Positions 18,196-26,076 of a stretch of 64,000 bases of DNA are shown piece by piece. The position numbers and the translations under genes were made by a program. A model generated the notes under the pieces. That model saw only the letters and a program-made list of their open reading frames with translations. It searched no databases and was not told the origin of the DNA. Positions within the stretch are counted from its first letter, which is position 1. Every line of letters starts with the position of its first letter. The DNA comes from Conyzicola nivalis (GTDB lineage: Bacteria > Actinomycetota > Actinomycetes > Actinomycetales > Microbacteriaceae): positions 2,124,882 to 2,188,881 of the forward strand of contig NZ_BMGB01000001.1 in assembly GCF_014639655.1 (NCBI RefSeq), read 5' to 3'.

Positions 18196-18789
18196 CTAGT
18201 TGCCCTCGGCGAGCGTGTCGTTGATGATCGTGCGCAGGCTCGACGGGCCGTCGATTGCGCCGAGGAAGCGCGCGGCTACGCGGCCCTGCTTATCGATGAC
18301 GAGGGTCGTGGGAACCGCGTTCGGTGCGACCTTGCCGGCGAAGGCCAGCAGCAGGTTTCCGTTGTCGGCGTCCATCACCGAGGGGTAGGTCACACCGAGC
18401 GTCTCGGCGAAACTCAGCGACTGCGCCGCCTGGTCGCGCACGTTCACGCCGAGGAAGGCGACGTCCTGGCCGGCGAAGGCCTGGTTCACCTCTTCGAGCT
18501 CGGGCGCTTCTACGCGGCACGGCGGGCAGCCGGCGTACCAGAAGTTGAGCACCAGCACCTTGCCGGCGTAGTCGTCCGAGCTGACCGGCTCCCCCGAGTC
18601 GGTCTCGCCCTGGAAGGCCACCGGCTCGCCGCGGTCGGCGACCTTGTACTCGCTGATCGTGCCTTCACCCGAGATGTAGTTCTTGGTGGTGCCGGCCGAA
18701 TACTGCTCGGCGAGCGGATCGCTCGCGCAGCCCGCCAGGAGGGTCAACGCGACGGCCGCTGCTGCGGCGGAGAGAAAGGCGCGCTTCAC
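18196..18789 (-). CDS. TlpA/ResA-like thioredoxin lipoprotein
   Basis: A 197-residue exported thioredoxin-fold protein. The lipobox is LTLLAGC (Cys21), predicting membrane anchoring. The active site is FWYAGCPPC with Cys88 and Cys91. It probably reduces apocytochrome c haem-binding cysteines using electrons from CcdA. The GTG start at 18789 overlaps the stop of the histidine phosphatase gene (GTGA), which fixes the start; an open frame continues upstream but only as antisense of that gene. Confidence 0.88.
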   Translation of the reverse strand: MKRAFLSAAAAAVALTLLAGCASDPLAEQYSAGTTKNYISGEGTISEYKVADRGEPVAFQGETDSGEPVSSDDYAGKVLVLNFWYAGCPPCRVEAPELEEVNQAFAGQDVAFLGVNVRDQAAQSLSFAETLGVTYPSVMDADNGNLLLAFAGKVAPNAVPTTLVIDKQGRVAARFLGAIDGPSSLRTIINDTLAEGN

Positions 18790-19442
18790 ACTGCTCCAAA
18801 ATCGACGGATGCTGCCAGCAAGTCTTTCGCAGGATCCTGATAGTTGACCTCGACGAACTTTCCCCACGCGCCATCCGGCCCCTGAGAGCGTCGGAGGGTG
18901 GTGATGCTCGAGAGGTTGCAGCGCCGCTTGCGCGGGTCGTGGTACAGCTTCATGTTCTTCACCGAGCGGGCGACCATCACGATGGGCATCTGGTGGCTCA
19001 CCATCACGACCTCGCCGCCGTCGGCCTTCTGCCAGGCGTCGGCGACCGCGGCGAGCATTCGCTCCTCGACGCTCACGAACGGCTCGCCCCAGCTCGGCTT
19101 GGTCGGGTTGATCACCCACGGCCAGACCTGGGGGCGCAGCAGCACGCCGGGCCCGAACTCGAACTTCTTGCCCTCGAATTTGTTCCACGGCTCGATGATG
19201 CGGTCTTCGGTGACGATCGGCAGGCCGAAGTCGGCCGACCACGGTGCCGCGGACTCCTGCGCGCGCTGCAGCGGGCTCGCGTAGAGGGCCGTCACGTTGC
19301 GCCCGGCGAGACTCGATGCTGCGGAGGCCGCCATCTTGTGACCCAGCTCCGACAGGTGATACCCGGGGATGCGTCCGTAGAGGATCCCGTCGGGGTTGAA
19401 GACTTCGCCGTGGCGTACGAGGTGGATCAGGTCTGCTGGCAC
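18786..19442 (-). CDS. histidine phosphatase family protein
   Basis: A 218-residue phosphoglycerate-mutase-like protein. The RHG motif is LIHLVRHGE (His11), and the second catalytic His lies in VMVSHQMPIVMVA. It heads the cytochrome c maturation operon and overlaps the TlpA-like gene by 3 bp. Its substrate is not evident. It is divergent from aspS with only 39 bp between them. Confidence 0.85.
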   Translation of the reverse strand: MPADLIHLVRHGEVFNPDGILYGRIPGYHLSELGHKMAASAASSLAGRNVTALYASPLQRAQESAAPWSADFGLPIVTEDRIIEPWNKFEGKKFEFGPGVLLRPQVWPWVINPTKPSWGEPFVSVEERMLAAVADAWQKADGGEVVMVSHQMPIVMVARSVKNMKLYHDPRKRRCNLSSITTLRRSQGPDGAWGKFVEVNYQDPAKDLLAASVDFGAV

Positions 19443-19469
19443 CGGACAAGTCTAAGTACGTCAGCGCTG

Positions 19470-19482
19470 TAAACTCGCGGGG
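19470..19482 (+). promoter_or_regulatory. leaderless -10 box of aspS
   Basis: TGTAAACT places a TANNNT-type -10 hexamer (19470-19475) six bases before the GTG start at 19482. Transcription starting at the usual distance would begin on the start codon. No Shine-Dalgarno is present. No good -35 was seen. Confidence 0.5.
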
Positions 19483-20810
19483 TGACTGAACGCACCCTCA
19501 TCAAAGACCTGGCCGCGGCATCCGACGGCCCCATTTCCGTATCCGGCTGGGTCGAGACGGTGCGCGACCAAAAGAAGGTGCAGTTCGTCGTGTTGCGTGA
19601 CGAGTCCGGCGCCGTGCAGCTGGTCCATCCGCGCAATTTCAACGAGGACAAGACTCCCGCCGACGACCCGATCGCCGACATCATCTCCGGCCTCGCGCAG
19701 GGCACGTTCCTCACCGCGACCGGCGAGCTCAAACACGACGAGCGCGTGAAGCTCGGCGGCGTCGAGATCAAGCTCGACGCGCTGACCATCGCCGCCGAGG
19801 CGATCCCCGAGACGCCGATCGCCGAAGACTCCAGCGGCGACAAGCGCATGGACTGGCGCTTCCTCGACCTGCGGGTTCCGAAGAACGCACTCGTCTTCAA
19901 GATCCAGACCACGTTCCTGCACGCGCTGCGCACCTACTGGGTCGAGCACGACTTCATCGAGATCCACACCCCGAAGCTCATGGCCTCGGCGAGCGAGTCG
20001 AAGGCCGAGCTGTTCGAGGTCGACTACTTCGAGGGCAAGGCCTACTTGGCGCAGAGCCCGCAGTTCTTCAAGCAGATGGCGCAGCCCGCCGGTTTCGGCA
20101 AGATCTTCGAGGTCGGCCCGGCCTTCCGCGCCGACCCCAGCTTCACCAGCCGCCACGCGACCGAGTTCACCTCGGTCGACACCGAGTTCAGCTGGATCGA
20201 CAGCCACGAAGACGTGATGAAGCTCCACGAGGAACTGTTGGTGGCCGGCTTCCAGGCCGTGAAGGACAAGCACGGCGACGAGATCAAGGCGCTGTGGGAT
20301 GTCGAGATCACGGTTCCGACGGTTCCGTTCCCGCGCGTACCCCTCGCCGAGGCCAAGCGCATCGTCGCCGAGCGCGGCTACGAGGTGCCCCGCGCCGACG
20401 ACGACATGGACCCGGAGGGCGAACGCCAGATCGCCGCGTGGGCACAGGACACCTACGGTCACGAGTTCGTCTTCCTCACCGACTACGCCTCGAGCATCCG
20501 GCCGTTCTATCACATGCGCCACGAGGGCGACTCGAGCGTCACGAACTCGTACGACCTCATCTTCAACGGCGTCGAGATCTCCACGGGAGCCCAGCGTGAG
20601 CACCGCATCGACGTGCTCATCGAGCAGGCCAAGGAGAAGGGCCTCGACCCCGAGGAGCTCGACTTCTACCTCGACTTCTTCCGCTACGGCGTGCCCCCGC
20701 ACGGCGGGTTCGGCATGGGCCTCAGCCGTGTGCTGATGCTGATGTTGCACCTGCCGAACATCCGCGAGGCGACCTACCTGTTCCGCGGCCCTACCCGACT
20801 TCTGCCCTGA
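19482..20810 (+). CDS. aspS: aspartate-tRNA ligase, archaeal/non-discriminating type
   Basis: A 442-residue class IIb synthetase. The N-terminal OB-fold anticodon domain covers residues 1 to about 110. Motif 2 is FEVGPAFRADPSFTSRHATEFTSVD and motif 3 is GFGMGLSRVLMLMLHLPNIRE. The length lacks the GAD insertion of the roughly 590-residue bacterial form, so this is the archaeal-type enzyme, often able to charge both tRNA-Asp and tRNA-Asn. The residue in the OB-fold loop thought to decide specificity reads Glu (GWVETVRDQ), so discrimination cannot be called. GTG start, probably leaderless. Confidence 0.88.
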   Translation: MTERTLIKDLAAASDGPISVSGWVETVRDQKKVQFVVLRDESGAVQLVHPRNFNEDKTPADDPIADIISGLAQGTFLTATGELKHDERVKLGGVEIKLDALTIAAEAIPETPIAEDSSGDKRMDWRFLDLRVPKNALVFKIQTTFLHALRTYWVEHDFIEIHTPKLMASASESKAELFEVDYFEGKAYLAQSPQFFKQMAQPAGFGKIFEVGPAFRADPSFTSRHATEFTSVDTEFSWIDSHEDVMKLHEELLVAGFQAVKDKHGDEIKALWDVEITVPTVPFPRVPLAEAKRIVAERGYEVPRADDDMDPEGERQIAAWAQDTYGHEFVFLTDYASSIRPFYHMRHEGDSSVTNSYDLIFNGVEISTGAQREHRIDVLIEQAKEKGLDPEELDFYLDFFRYGVPPHGGFGMGLSRVLMLMLHLPNIREATYLFRGPTRLLP

Positions 20811-20857
20811 TCCACACGCGGCTGAAAAGTTAACCTTCATAAGGCAGGATGTCGAGC

Positions 20858-21133
20858 ATGTCCAAGAAAATTGACTCCGCTCGTAAGGACCTCACGAAGG
20901 CTCTCAAGAAGCACGCCGCGATCGTCGGATCGTCGGCCGTGTCGATGAAGAAGGCCCAACGCGCGGCAGCCGAGGTTCACCTCGCCGCAATCAAGTACGC
21001 GGCAGAGGTCGAGGCCAAGACCGGGCTCACGAGCCCGTTCGGCGACGCGCTGCAGCCCGGACTGGACACTTCGACCCTCGCCTCGCTGACCGCCGAGCGC
21101 GACGCGATCGCGAAGAAGCCGCGCAAGAAGTAG
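20858..21133 (+). CDS. small basic conserved hypothetical protein
   Basis: A 91-residue Lys/Ala-rich protein with a predicted long helix (SARKDLTKALKKHAA, then KKAQRAAAEVHLAAIKYAAEVEAKTG) and a Lys-rich tail. AAGGCAGG lies 8 bp before the ATG at 20858; an ATG at 20849 is too close to that site. It follows aspS by 47 bp and ends before an inverted repeat. Function unknown. Confidence 0.62.
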   Translation: MSKKIDSARKDLTKALKKHAAIVGSSAVSMKKAQRAAAEVHLAAIKYAAEVEAKTGLTSPFGDALQPGLDTSTLASLTAERDAIAKKPRKK

Positions 21134-21140
21134 CGCCGTT

Positions 21141-21201
21141 CGGCCCCTGAGCCTGTCGAAGGGCGCTGGCACTCGCGGCGCTTCGACAGGCTCAGCGACC
21201 G
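21141..21201. repeat. inverted pair of the dispersed CTGAGCCTGTCGAAG repeat
   Basis: CGGCCCCTGAGCCTGTCGAAG (21141-21161) and its near-complement ending CTCAGCGACCG (21181-21201) form a large hairpin between two converging genes. It is both a REP-like element and a plausible bidirectional terminator. Confidence 0.7.
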
Positions 21202-21207
21202 AACTGG

Positions 21208-21507
21208 CTAGACCTCGAAGTCGACGTTCGAGCGGCTCGCCACGAGGGGCTTGATCACGTGCGTCGCCGCCACGTGGTCGGGGTGCACCTGGTATGCCTC
21301 GAGCGCCTCGAGCGAGGCATAGTCGGCGATGAGCACGACGTCCCAGTTGCTCTCGGGGTAGGCGACGTTCGTGCCGACCTGCAGCGCGCCAATCTCGGGG
21401 ATCAGCGCGGGCAGGGCGGTGAGGGTGGCCGTGATCGTCGCGGCCTGTTCGGCGCGAGCCGCGGCATCCGCCCCGTTGAGCTTCCAGCTGACTACGTGAC
21501 GGATCAT
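21208..21507 (-). CDS. Dabb-family (stress-responsive A/B barrel) protein
   Basis: A 99-residue single-domain ferredoxin-like barrel. It opens MIRHVVSWKLNG, as in Dabb proteins, with LQVGTNVAYPESNWDVVLIADY in the middle and YQVHPDHVAATHVIKPLV near the end. These proteins dimerise; the role is unknown. It overlaps the glutaredoxin-like gene upstream by 4 bp. Confidence 0.78.
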   Translation of the reverse strand: MIRHVVSWKLNGADAAARAEQAATITATLTALPALIPEIGALQVGTNVAYPESNWDVVLIADYASLEALEAYQVHPDHVAATHVIKPLVASRSNVDFEV

Positions 21508-21767
21508 TCGGTGATCTCCAGTATTGCGGTCTTGAGGCGCACCGGATCGATGCGCCAGATGTTGTGAACCTTGCCGTTGAGCAGCACGACCGGGATCTCT
21601 TCGACGTACTTCTCGTACAGGTCGGGATGCTCGAGAATCGACAGCTCTTCGATGCTTACGGATGTCTCGGGGCCGAGCTCCGCGACGACACCGTCGACCA
21701 CTTCGCGTGCTGCCTCGCAGAGGTGGCAGTCGGGCTTACTGACGAAGGTGAGCTGAATCTGGGGCAC
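21504..21767 (-). CDS. glutaredoxin-like protein
   Basis: An 87-residue thioredoxin-fold protein with the redox motif PDCHLC (Cys14, Cys17) and cis-Pro region EIPVVLLNG. The GTG at 21767 gives the usual compact length; a TTG at 21791 would add eight residues and read into the terminator of the next gene. ATGA overlap couples it with the Dabb gene. It likely reduces disulfides in the cytoplasm. Confidence 0.75.
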   Translation of the reverse strand: MPQIQLTFVSKPDCHLCEAAREVVDGVVAELGPETSVSIEELSILEHPDLYEKYVEEIPVVLLNGKVHNIWRIDPVRLKTAILEITE

Positions 21768-21786
21768 GCGGCCCAGTCTACTTAAA

Positions 21787-21834
21787 TGCAAAAAGCGCCA
21801 GATCCTGTTTTGACGAACACAGGAACCTGACGCT
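21787..21834 (-). terminator. rho-independent terminator of the bS22-type gene
   Basis: On the minus strand an interrupted stem (AGCG, CAG and CCTGT segments pairing across a GTTCGTC-type loop) is followed directly by TTTTTGCATTT. It starts 17 bp after the stop at 21851. Confidence 0.75.
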
Positions 21835-21850
21835 GATGCGTAAGAAGTGG

Positions 21851-21949
21851 TTACTTCTTGTTGCGACGCTGGTGGCGCGTCTTACGAAGCAGCTTGCGGT
21901 GCTTCTTCTTCGCCATACGCTTGCGGCGCTTCTTGATGACTGAACCCAT
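21851..21949 (-). CDS. 30S ribosomal protein bS22 / AURKAIP1-COX24 domain protein
   Basis: A 32-residue, extremely basic peptide that starts MGSVIKKRRKRMAKKKHRKL and ends QRRNKK. This matches the small actinobacterial ribosomal protein called bS22 and the AURKAIP1/COX24 domain. GAGGT precedes the ATG at 21949. It lies 95 bp downstream of the HTH gene on the same strand, the same pair seen in mycobacteria beside proC (here proC is 8.5 kb away). Confidence 0.88.
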   Translation of the reverse strand: MGSVIKKRRKRMAKKKHRKLLRKTRHQRRNKK

Positions 21950-22044
21950 GGGTACCTCACTGGTTACTGAATTAGACCGACCCGGTCCGATTCGGAACCG
22001 CGGAAAAATGTACTGCACAAGTCTAGCGCATAGCGCCGCAAGCG

Positions 22045-22239
22045 CTAACCGGTGTGCGAAATCGGCTTCTGGATGAGGGCGACGACGGCGGATTCGGGGA
22101 TGCGGAACGAGCGGCCGAACCGGATCGCCGGCATCTCCCCAGCGTGCACCATGCGGTACACGGTCATCGTGGAGACACGCATCATGTCGGCCACTTCGGC
22201 GACCGTGAGAAAACGCACATCGGAGAGATCCCCTGACAT
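22045..22239 (-). CDS. BldC/excisionase-like helix-turn-helix protein
   Basis: A 64-residue MerR-like winged HTH. FLTVAEVADMMRVSTMTVYRMVHAGEMPAIRFGRSFRIPESAV is the DNA-binding unit; no sensor domain follows. It resembles BldC and the conserved mycobacterial HTH gene that pairs with bS22. Upstream lie several AACACT/AGTGTT half-sites (22263-22305) that may be its own operator. Confidence 0.85.
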   Translation of the reverse strand: MSGDLSDVRFLTVAEVADMMRVSTMTVYRMVHAGEMPAIRFGRSFRIPESAVVALIQKPISHTG

Positions 22240-22262
22240 GTCTGTGCCCCTTGCGATTCTGG

Positions 22263-22305
22263 AACACTCGTTACCAGTGTTACTGGAGTGCTGAAACGTA
22301 ACACT
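22263..22305. promoter_or_regulatory. cluster of AGTGTT/AACACT half-sites upstream of the HTH gene
   Basis: AACACT (22263-22268), AGTGTTAC (22276-22283) and GTAACACT (22298-22305) form overlapping inverted and direct repeats between the HTH start and the ArsR stop. The outer pair is a perfect 8-bp inverted repeat. A binding site for the HTH protein or another regulator is an inference. Confidence 0.4.
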
Positions 22306-22327
22306 AGGGGCTGGTGTGACTCGCTGT

Positions 22328-22807
22328 CTACGGCTTCTTCGCCCAGCGACGCGTGACGGTCTCGGGCAGCGCCTGCGTCACCCGGTCGGAGGCCCCTTGG
22401 AAGGCGGTGCGCGCCTGATGCGAACGGTCGGCGAGCGCGCGGCCGAGGTGGGCGCCCACGTCTGCGCCGGCCCAGGCGTTGAAGGCCGCGACCTCGAGGG
22501 CGACGTCGGTTGCGGATGACACGGGGGCGACGTCGTACGCGTCGTCGACGAACGGCGCCAGCCACGCCTGCAGTGCGTCGAACGGCGCCAGCTCGAGGCG
22601 GAAGTACCTCGTGCGGCCCTCCTGGCGCGCACCGACGAAGCCCTGCTCGCGCAGCACGCCGAGGTGCTTCGTGGCGGTCGGCACGGTGACGCCGAGCAGT
22701 TCGGCGAGTTCGGCCGCGGCGATTTCACCCGCGCCGCCGCGTTCGAGCAGGATGTGCAGGATCTCGCGCCTGGTGGAGTCGGCGATTGCGTCGAAGGTGT
22801 CGGCCAT
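22328..22807 (-). CDS. ArsR-type winged-helix transcriptional regulator
   Basis: A 159-residue protein with an N-terminal winged HTH (ADSTRREILHILLERG, then AAELAELLGVTVPTATKHLGVLREQGFVGARQEGRTRYFRLE). A C-terminal region of about 80 residues is Ala-rich and unassigned. No metal-binding Cys pair is present, so it is probably not a metal sensor. It is divergent from trkH with 78 bp between them. Confidence 0.82.
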   Translation of the reverse strand: MADTFDAIADSTRREILHILLERGGAGEIAAAELAELLGVTVPTATKHLGVLREQGFVGARQEGRTRYFRLELAPFDALQAWLAPFVDDAYDVAPVSSATDVALEVAAFNAWAGADVGAHLGRALADRSHQARTAFQGASDRVTQALPETVTRRWAKKP

Positions 22808-22885
22808 CCCGAAAGGCTAGCGAGGGCGCGCGGGTAGTACCATGACAACCTGTTCCGACAGAAACAGTGTAAGGCGATCGGCGAG

Positions 22886-24322
22886 ATGGGGTCCGGCATG
22901 CGCACGAAGCCCATTCGGCGCACCTCTGCCCTCGGCCGCGTACGCGACAATCTCGAGGGATTCGCGGCAGCGACCCCCGCCCGTTTCGCGATCCTGATCT
23001 TCGCGGCGCTCGTGCTGGTCTTCACCCTGCTGTTCTCGCTCCCCATCGCGACATCGTCGGGCAGCGTGCCGCCCTTCGCCGACGCGTTCTTCACCGCCGT
23101 CTCGGTGATCTGTGTCACCGGCCTCTCGACCGTCGACATGGGTTCGTACTGGTCGCCGCTCGGACACGTGTTCATCCTCGTCGGCGTGGAGATCGGCGGC
23201 ATCGGCGTGCTGACGCTCGCGTCGATTCTCGGGCTGATCATCTCCCGCAAGCTCGGCCTGCGCCAGCGCCTGCTCGCGGCCGGCGACACCAATCCGCTGC
23301 GTATGCACAAGGGGTCGATGGCCGAGAGCCAGGCGGTGCGCCTCGGCGAGGTCGGATCGCTGCTCGTCACCGTCGCCGTGAGCGTCCTGGTCATCGAGGT
23401 CGGCATAGCGCTGCTGCTGTTCCCCCGGCTCCTGCTCGCCGGCCACCCGCCGCTGACGGCCGCCTGGGAGTCGTTCTACTACTCGACCATGGCGTTCACG
23501 AATACGGGCTTCCAGCCCACCACGAACGGCCTGGTGCCGTTCGCCACTGACTATTGGTTCCTCAGCGTGCTGATGGTCGGCGTGTTCCTCGGAGCGGTCG
23601 GCTTCCCCGTGATCTACGTGCTCATGCGCAACCTCAAGCGCCCGAAGAAGTGGTCGCTGCACGTCAAGCTGACCCTCACCACCACGATCCTGCTCTTCGT
23701 GCTCGGCGGGCTCGCATTCTTCGTGCTCGAGCTCGGCAACGCCAAGACCTTCGCGAACATGGACCTCGGTCAACGCATCTTCCAGCCGTTCTTCCTGTCG
23801 ATGATGACCCGCTCGGGCGGCTTCAACACGATCGATATCGGCGAGCTGAACGGCGCCAGCCTGCTCGTGGGCGACATGCTCATGTTCATCGGCGGCGGAT
23901 CCGCGTCCACCGCCGGCGGCATCAAGGTCACGACGCTCGCGATCCTGTTCCTCGCGGCGTTCGCCGAGGCGCGCGGCAACGAGGGCATGGAGGCCTTCGA
24001 CCGCCGCATACCCTCGGACGTGCTGCGGCTGGGCGTCAGCGTTGTGCTCTGGGGCGCGACCACGGTGGCCGCGTCATCCATCATCATCTTGCAGATCTCC
24101 GGGGCCAGTCTCGACTACGTGCTGTTCGAGGTCATCTCGGCGTTCGCGACGTCCGGGCTCAGTACCGGACTCACGGCCGAACTGCCCGATTCCGGCGTCT
24201 ACGTGCTCGCCGCGACCATGTTTCTCGGTCGAGTCGGTACGGTGACTCTGGCGGCCGCACTCGCGGCCACCCAGCGGCGCCAGTTGTTCAGGCGAGCAGA
24301 AGAGAGGCCCATCGTTGGTTGA
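22886..24322 (+). CDS. trkH: Trk/Ktr potassium uptake channel subunit (first copy)
   Basis: A 478-residue TrkH/KtrB protein with pore-loop motifs typical of the four-repeat fold: FFTAVSVICVTGLSTVD, FTNTGFQP, MTRSGGFNTID and SAFATSGLSTGL. It moves K+ with a TrkA-type regulatory subunit encoded next. The start may be 22886 or 22898; neither site has a strong Shine-Dalgarno. It overlaps trkA by 8 bp. Confidence 0.92.
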   Translation: MGSGMRTKPIRRTSALGRVRDNLEGFAAATPARFAILIFAALVLVFTLLFSLPIATSSGSVPPFADAFFTAVSVICVTGLSTVDMGSYWSPLGHVFILVGVEIGGIGVLTLASILGLIISRKLGLRQRLLAAGDTNPLRMHKGSMAESQAVRLGEVGSLLVTVAVSVLVIEVGIALLLFPRLLLAGHPPLTAAWESFYYSTMAFTNTGFQPTTNGLVPFATDYWFLSVLMVGVFLGAVGFPVIYVLMRNLKRPKKWSLHVKLTLTTTILLFVLGGLAFFVLELGNAKTFANMDLGQRIFQPFFLSMMTRSGGFNTIDIGELNGASLLVGDMLMFIGGGSASTAGGIKVTTLAILFLAAFAEARGNEGMEAFDRRIPSDVLRLGVSVVLWGATTVAASSIIILQISGASLDYVLFEVISAFATSGLSTGLTAELPDSGVYVLAATMFLGRVGTVTLAAALAATQRRQLFRRAEERPIVG

Positions 24323-24986
24323 CAGGATTGCGCACAACGCGCCGGTACTCGTGATCGGCCTCGGACGCTTCGGCGCCGCCACGGCGGGCCAGCTCGACCG
24401 CCTCGACCGCGAGGTGCTCGCCGTCGACGCCGACGAAGCTCTCGTGCAGAAGTGGTCGGAGCGCGTGACCCACGCGGTGCAGGCGGATGCGCGCAGCATC
24501 GACGCCCTGCGCCAGATCGGCGCCCAGGAGTTCTCGATCGCCGTCGTCGCCGTCGGATCGTCGATCGAGGCGAGCGTGCTCATCACGGCGAACCTGGTCG
24601 ACCTCAAGATCCCGCAGATCTGGGCGAAGGCGATCAGCCAGTCACACGGCAAGATCCTTTCGCGCATCGGTGCAAACCACGTGATCTACCCCGAAGCCGA
24701 GGCCGGCGAACGCGTCGCGCACCTCGTCTCCGGCCGCATGATCGACTTCATCGAGTTCGACGACGACTTCGCGCTCGTGAAGATGTACCCGCCCAAGCCG
24801 ATCCGCGGTATCCCGCTCTCCGAGTCGCAGGTGCGCCGCAAGTACGGCATCACCGTGGTCGGGGTGAAGGCACCGGGCAAGGACTTCACATACGCGGCGC
24901 CCGAGACCGTGATCTCCAACCACGACCTCATCATCGTGAGCGGCAACTCGTCGGATATCGAACGGTTCGCGAGCCTCTCGAGCTGA
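24315..24986 (+). CDS. trkA: Trk/Ktr regulatory subunit with RCK domains (first copy)
   Basis: A 223-residue protein with an RCK_N Rossmann domain (VLVIGLGRFGAATAGQL, residues 10-130) and an RCK_C domain (GIPLSESQVRRKYGITVVGV). The TTG start at 24315 is preceded by GAGAGG and lies inside the trkH end, implying translational coupling. It binds nucleotides and gates the TrkH channel. Confidence 0.9.
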   Translation: MVDRIAHNAPVLVIGLGRFGAATAGQLDRLDREVLAVDADEALVQKWSERVTHAVQADARSIDALRQIGAQEFSIAVVAVGSSIEASVLITANLVDLKIPQIWAKAISQSHGKILSRIGANHVIYPEAEAGERVAHLVSGRMIDFIEFDDDFALVKMYPPKPIRGIPLSESQVRRKYGITVVGVKAPGKDFTYAAPETVISNHDLIIVSGNSSDIERFASLSS

Positions 24987-24990
24987 CGCT

Positions 24991-25003
24991 TACACTCGCT
25001 GAG
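24991..25003 (+). promoter_or_regulatory. leaderless -10 box of the glycosyltransferase gene
   Basis: TACACT at 24991-24996 lies six bases before the GTG start at 25003, in a 16-bp gap after trkA, and no ribosome site is present. Confidence 0.42.
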
Positions 25004-25671
25004 TGGTAAAAGTCATCATTCCGTGGCGCCCGCAGCCTTCGCGGCTCGCGGCGTTCGAGGCGACCCGTGCGTGGTACCTCAAAAACCTGCCCGGCGCCGA
25101 GATCATCACCGTCGATTCGGGCGATGTGCCGTTCAATCTGGCCCGCTGCCGCAACGTCGGCATGGCGTCGGTCCTCGATTCCGACGAGGTCGTGATCATC
25201 GGTGACGCCGACACGATTCCGAGCCTGGAGCCGCTGCTCGAGGCGGTCGCCGCAGCCGCCAGCTCGGGACTCGTGCACCTGCCGTACACCCGCTACCAGT
25301 GGCTCGGCCGGGAGGGCACCACGGCGTTCTTCGCCGGTACCGACCTCGCCACGGTCGAGGCGACCCTGGTCGTCGGCGCCTGCTCAGGCGTCTACGTCAC
25401 CACACCGCGCACGTGGGCATCGCACGGGGGCCAAGACGAGCGCTTCCGCGGCTGGGGCTTCGAAGACTCCGCCTGGTTCGCCGCGCACACCACCCTGCTC
25501 GGCTCGCAGCCGCGCCGCCACGACGGCAATGTCTACGCGCTGCACCACGAGACGCAGGTGCGCGAGGGCGAGCAGTACGACGCCAACGCGGCGCTGCGCG
25601 AACGCTACCGGGAGGCCGAACCGTCCGCCGAGGCGATGCGCGCGCTCGTCTTCGGCCCGCCCGCGGCCTGA
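25003..25671 (+). CDS. glycosyltransferase, GT-A fold with galactosyltransferase-like C-terminus
   Basis: A 222-residue protein opening VKVIIPWRPQPSRLAAFE. It has a DxD-type motif IIGDADTIPSLE and the C-terminal acceptor motif FRGWGFEDSAWFAA, which matches the GWGxED signature of the GT7/GT27 C-terminal domain. It lacks membrane segments and should act in the cytoplasm. Related short enzymes occur in actinobacterial genomes and phages. It is next to two more glycosyltransferases on the other strand. Confidence 0.8.
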   Translation: MVKVIIPWRPQPSRLAAFEATRAWYLKNLPGAEIITVDSGDVPFNLARCRNVGMASVLDSDEVVIIGDADTIPSLEPLLEAVAAAASSGLVHLPYTRYQWLGREGTTAFFAGTDLATVEATLVVGACSGVYVTTPRTWASHGGQDERFRGWGFEDSAWFAAHTTLLGSQPRRHDGNVYALHHETQVREGEQYDANAALRERYREAEPSAEAMRALVFGPPAA

Positions 25672-25680
25672 GCCTGTCGA
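25667..25680 (+). repeat. partial copy of the dispersed CTGAGCCTGTCGA repeat
   Basis: CCTGAGCCTGTCGA overlaps the end of the glycosyltransferase gene (its TGA stop is within the repeat) and lies in the convergent gap before the next gene. Confidence 0.6.
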
Positions 25681-25689
25681 CACGCGCGT

Positions 25690-26076
25690 TCATTCGGCCG
25701 ACGTGCTGAGCCGAGCGATCATGCGTCGGGCCGAGACGACAGTGAGTTCGCCCTCCAGTGCCGGATTCGCGAGTTCGAAAAGCACGCCGCCGGTCGACTG
25801 CGTGTCGAAAGAGATATCTTCCCGGGACTCAATGGACTCGGCCCAGTGCTGGACCGCGGTCGCGGAGATAGTCCCCGCCGTGAACCGTCCGAGCATGCGG
25901 ACGACGTCAACCGACCGAAGGCAGACAAGCGGCTCCGCGTCCCACCCGAACGTTTGGAGCGCCCTGGCGGCTTCGGAGCTCGACATGCTGCCGTCGATCA
26001 GAGCAGATAACAGCTCGCGGCGACCCCGCGGCGGCGCCGTCACCGTAGCCTCGAAGGAGCGCTGATCCCCGCGCAC
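25690..26076 (-). CDS. conserved hypothetical protein
   Basis: A 128-residue, mostly helical protein (RRELLSALIDGSMSSSEAARALQTFGW, then ATAVQHWAESIESREDISFD and FELANPALEGELTVVSARRM). No domain recognised. The GTG at 26076 overlaps the upstream gene by 37 bp, and another GTG at 26046 is possible. It lies second in an unknown two-gene unit and its 3' end faces the GT-A gene. Confidence 0.6.
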   Translation of the reverse strand: MRGDQRSFEATVTAPPRGRRELLSALIDGSMSSSEAARALQTFGWDAEPLVCLRSVDVVRMLGRFTAGTISATAVQHWAESIESREDISFDTQSTGGVLFELANPALEGELTVVSARRMIARLSTSAE

